Shown here: positions 36,623-50,000 of the stretch, one piece after another
How positions within the stretch are numbered: position 1 is the first letter of the stretch
How the letters are laid out: each line of letters begins with the position of its first letter
Source: Lineus longissimus
Lineage: Eukaryota; Nemertea; Pilidiophora; Heteronemertea; Lineidae
DNA length: 64,000 nt
NCBI RefSeq assembly: GCF_910592395.1
Contig: NC_088315.1
Coordinates: 20,130,219 to 20,194,218, forward strand
Reading direction: 5' to 3'
Notes under the pieces: model-generated
Told to the model about the DNA's origin: nothing
What the model saw: only the letters and a program-made list of their open reading frames with translations
The model's database searches: none
Position numbers and translations under genes: made by a program

Positions 36623-38093
36623 AGGTATATATTGGTTCACAATACTCAGCTTGCTATCTACAAACAGAACTGGCCTGCAAGATAGCCTTTCCATACTCCC
36701 CTAAATGTGTTGACAACCTTTCGCCCTCATACTCACAGAGTCAGCTGCATGTCTCCATTCTTAAAAGACCATGACTTGAACACAAGATTACTCCGACGTT
36801 AATGAATACTTGACGATTCATACCACAACAAGCACTTTGAAGTATTCAGTATACGTTTATCAGCTCACAAAACAAAACAAGCATTATTACCACCAAATCA
36901 AATATTTTTTGAATACCACATGGCGTTTGACAACAACTGAAGGCCCAATAACTTCTCGACTGCTCTGAAATAGGGAATTCATGCACAATATATTTCTGAA
37001 ACAACATATCAGATTTTCTCTCATCTTGTAAAATTATGAAGAAATTTCAATGCCACATTAACATTCTGTCTCAGTCTACATTTGATTATACACACCCGAC
37101 ATCCTTATTCCCAAAATACAGCGAGGTTGGACCCCCATACCAATTCATGTCAATGGAGAGCACAGCTCTTGCCCAGGGGGGTTTACAGTAAGCTGGGAGT
37201 TAAGCAGTTGTATCTGACATTTTGTGAGTTGTGAGAAAACGCAAAATCTGATTCAAAACCCTATGGTAGTGCATTACTTTTACATGTGATTTTCAGTATT
37301 ACACAAAAACTAGGGAAGTTGGCTCTAAATTTCATCAACTGTCCTATAGTTTTACACCTAAAAACACATTTTTGTCCAACATGCAGGTACAACTAGCCAA
37401 CTCTAAAATGACGATGATACGTCCCACAACATCAAAACACCGGCACTGCACAAGACGACAGTGGACCATTTGAACATCCGTTTGCCTGCAAATAAATATA
37501 CTTCTGCTCCACCTCATTGTAGTCAAGGAAAATGCATTATTTTTGTCAAGCTATCGACATGATATATTCAACCAGTTCTTACAACTCTGCACAGCATTCA
37601 AGGATGGAACTTGAAGTCCAGCACGTGCCTCATTCACTCGAACTTATTCATGTTATCAGCTTGTTATGGACTTGTTTACACAAATCACTCTCTTTTTGTC
37701 AGTCTTCCTTTCCAAAAGCGGCACAATGTCCACAACTACTAGAATACATGTTGTTTGACAATGCCCAGATCTCACACTGATCTGGACAAGCTCCTTCTTA
37801 TTAACAAGGCCCATGCCACATCAGGGCATAGTCATAAGTGGCTAGATTGCACTTGTTGAATGGCATGATTTGAATACAAAGCACACTACTCCAGTGTACA
37901 CATTACTGAATCACCCACATGAAACCATTTCATTCTCCAAGGAAGAGGTTACAATGCATGCTGTTTTTAACCTCTTCACATGCAGTACGAACTCTGTCTT
38001 TCCCGTTAACTCCTTCCATAGCATCGCAGAGTGAGCAAGAAATGCTGACGGACGATCTCTCCCCACAGCTCCATATCATTCCTAGACACATTC

Positions 38094-41000
38094 TCATTCA
38101 CATTTCCTGCCTTTTCTTGAAAATGGCAGAAACTCTCTCTCATAATGGTAACCTGCAAAGGGACAATAGAAAGATAATCATTTCAATAACTCATTTAGAT
38201 TCTCCACAAAGACAGTTTCGTGGCCCGTAAAATTGTACCAAACTACTTCATGTTCCTTCAACAACAGGCCTAGCTGAGCACAATGACCATAGCATCACAA
38301 ATCATCCTTATCATTCATTGCTGTGTTACACGAAAAGAAACTCCATGGTGTTCACAAATTCTTCTGAGGACATAGTCACAACCAAGGGGACAATATCACA
38401 ACCAACTTTGGTTTTTTGAGGACAAAGTCACACAACCAAGAGGACAATATCACAACCAACTTTGGTCTTTTGAGGACAAAGTCACAACCAAGAGGACAAT
38501 ATCACAACCAACTTTGGTCTTTTGAGGACAAAGTCACAACCAAAACACAGGATGAGTAAGAGGTCACTACTACAAGAACACTAGCACACATGGAAGGGTG
38601 AATATTTTTTTATTCAAAATGGTAAACAGACCTGCCGAAATCTCCCAGAACGTCACTTACCATGAACGAACCGCTGTAACAAGTCGATAAAGTACTTTTC
38701 TAATGTTATCATACACTGATAGATGTCGCTCTCCTTCTGCAAGAGAAAACATACGAGGATGTGAGCAAATCATCGAAACCCACAGCACAACTGTTCCAGT
38801 TTTTTTCACCAAACTCTCAACCAAACAAATGTAAAATCTCAGAAGAGGCAGTGTATATCAGTAGTAGGACTCCTTGAGCAAAGCTCCTTCTAATTAAGAG
38901 GCCAGTGACTGTGGTGGACATCGCAATGGACTTTATGGCCAATGATTTTTTGCCAAGTTTTCCATTTGACTTCTTATCACTGATAGAAATGGCATACGAA
39001 TGTACGCCCTCAAGCCTTGCAATTGAGAGATATCAAAAGAAAGTCACTGGGCAGCCTAAGACCCAATGTCCTCATCTCATTTCATGATACACTGATTTGA
39101 GGAAAATTCTATGTCAGCCAAGACAACAATAGCCCCATCGTCTAGTAGTCGCACTTCGAGCCTTTTTACCTTGTTGTATTCCTGTGCATTATTAAACAAC
39201 ATGGTCATATCATCCACATAGGAATCACACGTCTGATAGGCATTGCTAGCACAGCGGTCCTTGATTGTCTCCAGGTCGATGGGATTGGCTATGATGTCAT
39301 AATAGTCTGGCACCTGCGAAGAGATTGTAAAGATGAAGATTCTGGCTCTCTTTAGGCGAGTTGTTTATGTCCGTAATAGATTTCCTTTACTAAACAGGCT
39401 ATTTTTACCCAAGTCCTTATTTCAGTTTTGACCCTTATCCCTTAACCTTCCCCATTACTAATCCCGACCTCCTTATCCTAATTGCTGACAAGACTCACAT
39501 AACAGTAAGAGACTCACGTAAGAATTGACACTTTGAAAGATAAACTCAGCGCATGAAATAAAGAATTGTCTTTCTTACTAATGGCACAGCCCTTCAAGAG
39601 TGACAATCATCTGATTCTCGAGACTTTATTACGCTGTTTCGAAGACTGGTCAATAAATGCCGACAATGCTACTGCTTGTTTTCTGCAGAAACCAAGGCCC
39701 AGATACTGCGCTACACTTGGTCAGTTCAGGCCCGTTGAGAGTACCAAGTGGCACAAGCTGAGCCTTGAACCCGTGAACATCTTATCACAAGTTGAACACT
39801 CTTCCCCTGAACCATCAGCCCAGTTCCACGGCAGTAGAAACGCTAGCTTATGTCTATTTCTGCTGTGTCGCTACTTCCTCCGGCATGCTACGTACCTCAG
39901 CGATATCGACAGCTTCCCTAAACGGCCAGCTTGATCTGTGACGTAATATACGATTTGTGATCTCCTCAAGATGCTGCAACACAGTACAAAACACAAATCA
40001 GACAAGTAAAATGTTTTCAGGAGAAAGTTAACTAGCAACATGTTACCTTACAATCCGTCACTCGTGTAAATGTGTGTTCTGTCCACCCGTGGGACTGATT
40101 AATGCTGTCCTTAATGGAGAGGTGTCCTGATTACAGAGGTTGGATTGTATAGAAATGACTCCTTTGGGACCCAAACCACTGTCCTTAATAGGGTGGTGTC
40201 CTGATTACAGAGGTTGGATTGTATAGAAATGACTCCTTTGGGACCCAAACCACTGTCCTTAATAGAGAGGGTGTCCTGCTTAGAGAGTTGAACTGTACGT
40301 TTAAAAACAATATAACACCCAGTATCATAGTACGAGGCATCTGCAAATGACAAGGTGATGACTCTTTATCGAATCTTGCACATGGCTCACAAAATTTGAG
40401 CACAAAATGAGAAACGCTGCATTTTTTTTTTGTTACGCACCATATTATTTACAGGGGGCTGTTTCTTTGGAGCGGAGGTTCGCCTCCCACTGCCACTCCG
40501 GCGAGTCTGTGACTTGGGTGAGTACTCCTCCTCCGACGTGGATTGTTTTCGCCTCCGAGTTCGCGATGACGCTGGTCTTGCACGTGATCGGCACGGCTGT
40601 GCTTCTTCTTCATCATCTTCCTCTTCTTCTTCATCATCTGAGCTCGACTCATGTTCATACCTTCATGAAGGGAAACACACTCGTAAAGCAACGTGTAAAC
40701 GCGCAATTTTTGTCACTGCGATCCGCGATAACAAAATAAGCCTCTAAAATGTTTATTTTTGTCTGATTTTGAAAATACTAAGTTCTACATCAAGGGAAGA
40801 AAGTGGTTAAGACTTATTTAAACAAAGACCCCCAGCTAATGTTTGTAAAGGCATGGTAGATTAGAACAAGATGGAACAACGCAAGTCTCACTGAACCATT
40901 CCAAAATGCTGTAATGAAATCAGCGTCATATAATCGGCAATGACTCCACCCACCCCAGCCCCCACTGCTGCACCATTCCCCTGCCTACCTGGTCGGTCTG

Positions 41001-44000
41001 CGGGAGGGTCTTCCACGTCTGGTGGCAGGTTGTACCACCTCCTCTTCATCCTCTTCCTCCTCCTCCTCCTCACTGCTATCACTCTCCTCGGATGAAGACT
41101 TGGCCTTCTTTTCTGAAAACAAAAGAAGATTTCGCGTAGACCATCATCGGTGGGCCTTACAGTACATGGCCCAGCAGGAACATTAGAACTTGTGCTAACG
41201 CGACAAAACCCTTATGGGAACATTTTTTAAAAGTTTATCGTAATTTAAACTTACGTGCTGCCTTCCTCTGAGGCGGCCTACCTCGTCCCCGTCGTGCTTC
41301 GATGGGTTTCTTGGTCTTACGCAACTTGACCCCCGTTCTACATGGGTTACACTCCCACCGTCCCCTGAAAAATAACATCTTGAATAAAACTATTTTGTCA
41401 AGAGTAATAACGATGATAACATGTTAAATGGAACTAAATTATCGTAATTTGACCCAAAACGATTTTGGTAGAAAAAGTTTGGGACAATTCCCCCCGCCAG
41501 GACCAATTGTAAACACAGAGTTCTATCAAAAACTGCTGAATACTGACCTTGGTGGATGCCGAAGTGGAGGATCGTGACAGTCAAGATGAAACGCGTTCGG
41601 GCACGTACTACACAAGATTAACCCCTCGTCTCCCCCGCACATGGCACAGTTATCCTCGTGTTCAACCTCGGTCGCGTCGTCGTCTATTACTGTTTCATCA
41701 CTTGACGCGTCCTACAGAAAGAAAGTAGGCCTTCCAAACATAGCATTCAGGGGATACTTTTCATGAGGAATCTCATAGTCTACAGGTTGAAACTGTTGGT
41801 TACCATGCAATAGGCTCATATTCTTATTATTAAACTCTATAACTGTAAAGTGTTTTTGTGATATATACTTGACCAAAGCCACTTGGCCGAGTGACCCCTA
41901 AACTATAGTATGATGACAAATAATAATATTACAAAGCCCTGGGCAGCTGGTGTCATAGTTGACCGGCTTTAGTTGACACCGTGGAAGAGGTTGTGCAACA
42001 CCACTACTCTTTTGGTAAATGTGATCTGGTCACATTCCTGAGTTCAACTGAGAACCTTTGGCCAGAACGATATGAAAAACACTTTACCAAGTATTTTGTG
42101 ACACCCTGTATACACACCTCGGCGGAGGATCCATCGTCTCTGTATGGTCTCCTCTTGATGTCTCTTGTTCTCATTCGTCTCTGAGACTGCGGCTGAAAAA
42201 AAGGCAAGAGAACTTTGTTACAGTTGAGTTTGTTTCCATTGCCTAATACGAGTTGAAGTAAATCTCTAAATAGACCGTTACTTCCCTCGAGCCAGGTCGT
42301 GACTTTTATCACAAGCCACGACCTCATATCAAAATCACAATTAAGAACAGTCAGAGAGTTGCAAAAAACCCTACCAAACCCGAGATTATTTGATGAACTA
42401 TGGGTTGAAAACCATATAACCGGAACCCACTTGACCTGCAGTCTAGTAAGTTTCCAAATAGACAATCACTCGTGTGATATATCCACTCAAAAACAAGACT
42501 TGTATGGTTTTCTCATCATATCTCAGCAAGAGAAACTGTGCCGAAGTGAAATCATGATAGGGCGTTTACATGAACCAGCCATGCAACAGTCATCCAGTTC
42601 TTGAGAGAAAGAATCGCAAAAAGGATTAAATGAACTTACCACACATGCGGGACAGAACCAGTCTCCTTTAGGTACCTCTAACATTGCTGGTCGAAGACAC
42701 CACAAGTGAAACGGCTGGTTACATTCATCACACAACAACAGTTCATCATTTGTTTGTTTACGCCGACATATCTTACATTTCTGAAACGAAGGCATAGGTG
42801 AGTTGACATCTTGGCAAGAATGTACAGCTACAGCAGACTGAGACTTACTTTAGACTACATGTAAGAGGTAGGCACCACTGGATGTGACTACATAAAGAAA
42901 TATAGCACCGCCAAATTCTGCAAGAAAGATGTTTCGACTCCTTACCGCATTCTCTGCTGACTTCTCCCATTTGATGCAGGCGTCGAGCATTCCGAGGAGG
43001 ACGTGAAGGCGGGACATGGTTTGGGCCGACACCACGGCCTCTGTCCACTTGGTCACCCCTTCAGGAACCTTGTCTTCCTCAGCTAAACAAATGGCAGAGA
43101 AATATTATAAAAAGTTGGTCGCACTATATTGGCCTAGATTTAAGGCCGAGACGAGCATCAAATGATTTGTTTAGACTGAATGAATCGATCATTTTAAAGA
43201 GGCCCCGCTGAAATTGGAGGGGGTCCCAACCAAACAATGTATATAGACTTGTATTGTATTACAACTGAATTTCAGTGGGGTCAGGGTCTTTTTGATAATA
43301 CCCCATTTAGAATGCCGGACATGTCCAAATTATGGGCAGGGTAAAAAAAAAAGAAAAAAAAAAAGTAACCCCAGCCCCTTTACTTTAAGGTTTTTGGACA
43401 CAAAAACTAGAAATTTTCAAATCTGATTTTGAATGCCTGAAAAAACACCATGTTTTATATTTAAAGATACAGGGTGTGTCCTAATTCATGTAAGTGAAAG
43501 CCCTGATGGTATTACAGCACGGCAGATCATCGCGAGGACACTGATGAGATATCTCACCTTCCTTGATCGCTTGTTCCCCCGTCTCATCATCCTTGGTCAT
43601 CTTGGGCTTCACCTTCTTCTTGGCCATGAAGCCTTCACGGAACTTCTCCTGGACGGTCGCCTGCACCTCAATCAAGCACTCGCCCTGAAATCATCACATA
43701 TATTCTGTTCAAGAAACGTTTTCATTAGAAAACTGCTTTGGGGACTTTCTACTCTGTCATTAGGAATCTGCTCAGTTGAACTCAGGAATGTGACCAGATC
43801 ACATGGTGTTGCACAAGACCAGATTATCCTCAGGGTAGATTTACAAATGCTCTTTCACGGAGTCAACTAAAGCTGGTCAACTATGATACCAGCTGTGTAA
43901 CGTTACTTTTTGTGATCACACTCTTACAATTGAGTGACAAGTGGTCAGCCAGATCTATCTGAAAAAAACACTTTAGCAGCGACTTTAGCAATATACTTGT

Positions 44001-47000
44001 AGCTCACCAGCGCCTTGCGATCACTCGACGTCATCAGCTTCTGGCCCCAGTTCTCCATACTGTCAACACCACCGAGACCTCCGTTACGTAGCTTCACCTC
44101 AGTCTCGAGCAACTCCTCTCTAAACGTTGTCAGCAGGTCAACCTGCCCATCCACTTCTCTGTCCTCTTTCTCTTTTGGTGCCCTACAAGGAAACCATGGA
44201 AATGTTTACCCTTCAAGAACTCAAGATCTCTCCGACATATTATGACTGAGCAAAACCTTTCATGTTTCCATGGGGACGGCATTTGATTTTTCCGACAAAA
44301 TGTCAGCTTGACACAGAAATCCACAGAGGTTGACCAAATATAAACCAAACTAGTCCCAGAGAACACTCACAAGGTGGACGACCCGATATTTGATGTGGAC
44401 ACTTCGAACCTTCATGCAGCCTATTGATATAAAGTTAGGGTCGCAAACAATGACAGAAAACACACTTCAACTCTGGACAGCAATTCTAGTGACAACATTT
44501 ATACATAGACTGAAGACATAGCTACTCACCTCTTTTCAGCTGTGTTGATCTTCTTGACGATATCCACATAGCGTTTCTTCAGCTCAGTCAGCAGCTGACT
44601 CTCACGGATCCCACGAGGATTCAACGCAGCAATCAGCGCATCAATCTCTTCGATAGTTGAGTACGTGAACCAGAGATTCTGACCGCAGTGTGGGAAGCTA
44701 AAATAACAAGATGTACTTTTTCCATTTACACCATTACACAAAATGAGCCATTTCTCACAGCTGCGCGATGAAAATTGTTTGTTGCGAATCTCGTTTACTG
44801 CTGAAATTGGCCAAACCAAACTGCCAAGAAATTTATCAAGGTGCATAATGGGAAACCTCCCAGGGGACCGACAGTCACAAGTGGTTTGCAGACCTTCTAT
44901 GGCCAACTGATCCTAATCTGCAATTCACCACAGTATTTTTCTCAGCTGCCATCTTAAAATCTTACGTTCTTTCCATGGGATCCTCTTTTCTCATCTGGCT
45001 CATTTCCTCATCCGAGTCCGAGTCCTCAGAGTTGCGGAGACTATAATTGATGTCCTTATTCGCCCAGCCTGAAAGAGGGTTAATCGTTTAATTGGTTAGT
45101 CCTCATAATCTGATTCCAATCGTAGATATTCAGAGGGTGGAGCTAAAACACATGCTCAAACCTGAGACACTGTGGCCGAAGGTTTGGCACAGAATTTGAC
45201 TCAATTTGAGTAGAGAGACCCAACACTGGGTGAGGTCAGGTTTTGAGTAAAGCAAAGAGTTTTCACCCAAGGGTAAAAAACAGGAACAGAAAATGTACCT
45301 TTTTCTATGTAAACCCCTGGAGTCCCCTCTTCAAATATCCAATAGCGACTGTGGTGCCGGTCAGACCCTATAGAATGCTGGCGCAGACATAACTTAGACA
45401 TCACCAAGCCCTCTTCAAAGTCCTTCTCAAATTGTTCCAATTCTTTTTGTTTCTTATACGCATTGTATTCCTTCTCACGGCGTAATCGTTCCTCTTTCTG
45501 ACGTTTTTCTTTCTCCATGGCAGCTTTAGCAGACGTCATACGCCGTCGCTTCACGACGGACGCCAAGTCGTCCGAGTCTTCAGCTTGCTCAGTTACCTCC
45601 TTGCCATAGAAGTTTGAGAGGGTTAAGGCTGAAGAACAGAGACATCATGATTATTTGGTCATTCAGGACATACCAGTATCACAGTATCAGGGTTAGAGAC
45701 ATTTAAAAAGTCATCAGTATACAAAGAGTGGGTAAGAGTCTTACAGTAACATAACCACTGTCAATTTAGTCAAGCTAATTAGACATTACGGGCCGAATTT
45801 ACAAAGGGTGTTTAGCTTAAAACAGCGTTTAATGTCTGAATAGACAGAGTCAGGGCCTTGCAGGGTTTCTTCATGAAAACGGCATTAGGCCCTGAAACTG
45901 ATTATGTAGAATTTACACGCGTCTAACTCTTAAACACCCTTCGTAAATTCGGCCCTACAACTTTTGGCCGATGCCACCTGCACCCAGTAAGACCTTGGTT
46001 TGACTGGCGCCCTCAGTCTTCGGTCAAGTTTTTTCCTCGAGTTTTCATCTCCAAGTCTGCTTGCCATTGCCCGGGCTACCCAATTGATTTCATGGTGGCC
46101 TACCAGGGCTAGGAGACCAGTTTCCCCACACCGCTGACATGCTGGTACCATATTATGGTGCTACGTTGGTTGACGCCTATTGCAACTTTAGTCTTGAATC
46201 TGAACATACCATTTTGTGGATCAGGTTGGCCATCAGTAGACGTCGGTTCTTTACCACCGTCATCCTTCTTTGCTTCCTTAACGTTCTTCTTATTCTCCTT
46301 GTTTTCTTTGTACTGGGCAAGTTTCTGTCTCCTGGAATGACACGCACATCAAGAACATGAACAAAACACACCGTACCAAGCAGAAAAAGCTGTAACCAGG
46401 GTTTGCCGTTTGTCTAGGCCTACCAGATGAGACATATATGAATTTGGTAACGATTTTCTGCTGGAGCACCCGCACAAATTTTGCTGAAAAATAGTCTGAA
46501 TTTAACCATGACAAGTTTTTACAACTTGCTAAAGAGATCCTGCTAACATGATAAGCTGTTCGGCTTGGCCTACTGAAGTACTGAAATCCGTTTTCTTATC
46601 ACATTGACATTTCCTGGAGATTATTTACCATGGCATTTGATATTTGGGGAAGCGGTAGCGCTGTGGAAGAGAGTCGGCCTCATGATCAGGAGGTCGTGGG
46701 TTCAACTCCTGGCCGTGCCACTGCTAGGTTCCCCTACTAGTCAAGTTCAAGTGAGCACCTTCGGGTTGCTCATTAAAACCCCTGATTGATATCTGTGGAG
46801 ACCGGGGTAATAATATGATTTCCCAAACCCAAAAGTGCTTTGAATTGAACAGAGAAACATGGAATAGCACTATATAAGACCTCAATATGATTATTATTAC
46901 CATAAACGTGACATATCCTTCTGTTTCTCCTCCATGTAGTCCTGGACCGAGTACGACCCCATGATACGATGACACAGGCACTTGAAAAACTCAAGCTTCT

Positions 47001-50000
47001 GCTTCGGTTCAAACTCGTAAAACTCGGTTGTCTCTAACTGCTCAAGGAGCTCTTCACTCTGAAAGAGAAGGAATCACGTTGAGGGGTGTGATATTGAAAC
47101 TATTACGCAAGAAATCATGTCAGCTAAGCTCGGGAAATGCACTGAGGGAAGTGGTCCAGCCAAATTTGAATCGCAAAGTTTTAGACAAGTCCAACCAAAG
47201 AACTCTCGTGACACTACCCACTGTCAATAGAATAAGCTTCTAATGTACAAATGTAAACTTAATGGATTCAAAGGGGACATAGTTTGCCTTTCTAGTCTCC
47301 TCAATGTGGGAAGATGATTAATGATTCCATTTTTAGTCTTTTCGAGGCGACTTGGGCCAAAATTAGCACTAATGTATTTTTCCATCCAAAATTGTAATAT
47401 TCCAACTTCGAATTTTACAATCGAATTCCGCTCATGAATTTTCGCCATCACAAAAAACTGACCACATCATCAATGTCTTGTTCAGCCTCATCCTCGCTAT
47501 CACAACCCTCATCTGATACGTGATCTGAATCGTGTTTCCGTAGGACGAGACGAAGCAGTTCTGACGTCGTGTGCGACTTGACGGGAATCTCCGTCAGCGG
47601 ACATTTGAATTCTTTGTAGTCCTCAGATATTTCGTCTTGCAGTAGAGTCTGGAGGAGGATGGCAAGAACGCGGGAAACCGCGGCAAAACCATCTGCGCCG
47701 GAACACAGTCCTTTCATGAGAAACTCTGAAACGAAATGGGAGAATGAAATGTATTTCTGCTAGAAGCAAGTGGACAGCATGGCCCGGGTGGAAATGTTGT
47801 CATAAGATTGTCCTTACTTGCAAAAATATCCCTAAAAATGGTTTTTTCGAACAATTACAAAAATTCTAACTTCTACAGAGAGAGCTGAGGCATAGATCCT
47901 GCCATTTCTACTTTTCATTTTCCCCTTTTCAAAATGGGAAAACTGGAAATTCTCCCAAAGTCAGAAATGTCACATCCCAGATTCAGTGATTGATCTCCCG
48001 ATGCAGATATTGCAAAAATAAAGGGGTTAACAGTATTGGTTACCTGGTGTTACTGGCTCCTTATCATCTGGCATCAACAACGTCTTAAAACAGCTGATAA
48101 ATTCTGTCACCAAGGTAACGTCCCCGAAGCATTCGTTTGGAAGTCCGTCAGGCGTTGAGACCAAAGTGGGAGATGGGAAGGGCTTCAGGTCAAGCTCCGT
48201 GTCTTCATAACGCTGTCACAAGAAGACGGATGAGCATAAAGTACAGAGGCCTAAACTAAAGCAAAGGAAGTCAAAGCACACCAAATTTACAAAGAGTTCC
48301 GTGTTGTCAACTCTGTTGAGGACTTTGAATCAGTCTCACGGTCGGCCAGAGATCTAACAAAATTGCACGACTCATTAAACATATCATGTTATGATGTCTA
48401 CCTTGTTCTGAGCCATCCGGATTTTCCTACGCTGTTCTTTCTGTTCCTCTCTCTGCTTTTCCAAGTACGCCTCCCGTTCTTCCGGGGTCATCTTGTTTCT
48501 GCAATCGAGGATCACACAGACTGATACATAAGGAAGCAGTAAAAGCTTAGACTCAATTACACACACGAAGCCGGCTTGGTTCAATTCCCAACTCGTGATA
48601 GAGGGCGAGTCTCTTTGACAATGTTGGTTCCTGAAGCCTAACCCAAGGCTTCTCCCTATTCAAGCAACCTGAACATTATCTAAAGAGCCAATAATGAGCA
48701 AAGTTACATCTCTGTCCTCTCAACTAAGGATTGTTTATGCTCATCAGATGAGGACGGAGCTGAGGAAACCTACCATCAACATCAGCCAACCCTGACCAAG
48801 CCCGGCCGTCATCATCAGATGGCAACCTTAAGCCTCACCACAAACACTAAGAAGAGAAACCACTTACAGCTTCTTTTTCTCCTCGATCTTCTCAAATCTC
48901 TTCAAGATCTCTCCCTTGACATCGTCAGGCAAATTGGCACGTTGCTTAGCATTCAACTCCTTGGCAGCTTGGATCGCAAACTGGATCATTCGGCCCCTGT
49001 TGTTATCTTTCATAGCTTTCCGCACCCTGAAGAAAGAAATATATCGGGATTTAGAGATGCACATGTAACGACATTTGCTACCTTTGTTATGGCAGTAGTT
49101 TTGGTTAAATTCGAACCCTAGTACACTAATAGCAAGGCTGTTTTGAAACACCTCATAATAATGAGAATGTGGACTTACTTCCCAACAATCCTTGGAGTTC
49201 TTGGCGGCGTCGGTGCAGACTTTCTGGGTGATTTACTCGGCGTCCTGGGTGATTTGGCTCCCGCTTTCAGCTGCTTGGAGAGTTCGAATAACGTCATTTG
49301 CTTCATGCCCTTTTTTAGTTTCGTCGCATCCTTTTTCTTCGATGATACCTTTGTGACGCTATCCTTTTTTGTTGAACCCTTTTTTGGCGTCAGTTCATTT
49401 TTCTTTTTTAACTTTGAAGGAGTTCGCTTGTTTTTCCTTTGTAATTTTGCGGGTGACATTTTCCGTTTTGTCGGACTTGCTTTTAATTTCTTGACAACTT
49501 TGGCCAAAACCAGGTCACTGTCCGACGAAGAAGCATCACAACTTTGTTCACGTTGCCGTTTTTTCAATTTTGCTAGAGATATATCCTCTTCGTCACTTGA
49601 ACATGAATCAAGCCTCTTTTTCACATCAGCAAGCGCAATATCATCGTCTGAACTATCACTATCGCTATCCAAAGAAACCACTGTTTGTTTCTTCGGCGTT
49701 TTTTTCGAGAAAGCTAACGTCATTTGTTTCCTTGGCGACTTTTTATCCTTCACTTTATCTTTTGATGTTTTATTTAGTTTGCGTTTCTTGACGGGGCTTT
49801 CCGACAATTTTCCCGCCGATTTTCGTTTCTTTAACACTTCTTCTTCAGCTTTCTTACTGAGCTCAGCAACCTGGAAGTGAAATTTTTACATAATTACAAA
49901 ATGGTGCGTCTAATTCATGCCACAGACGCAAATGTCTTCATGTCCTTCATCTTTGCCTTCGCATGCTTGAAATTTCTACCTTCACGAAGACAAACTTTTC

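Noticed and set aside
46640..46710. A tRNA(Met) gene
   Set aside because: A and B boxes and a CAT loop are present, but stems do not close and a SINE body and tail follow.
49143..49880. A 245-codon plus-strand frame rich in Phe and Leu
   Set aside because: It is the complement of BAZ1B exon 8, which has matching splice sites and conserved WSTF segments on the minus strand.
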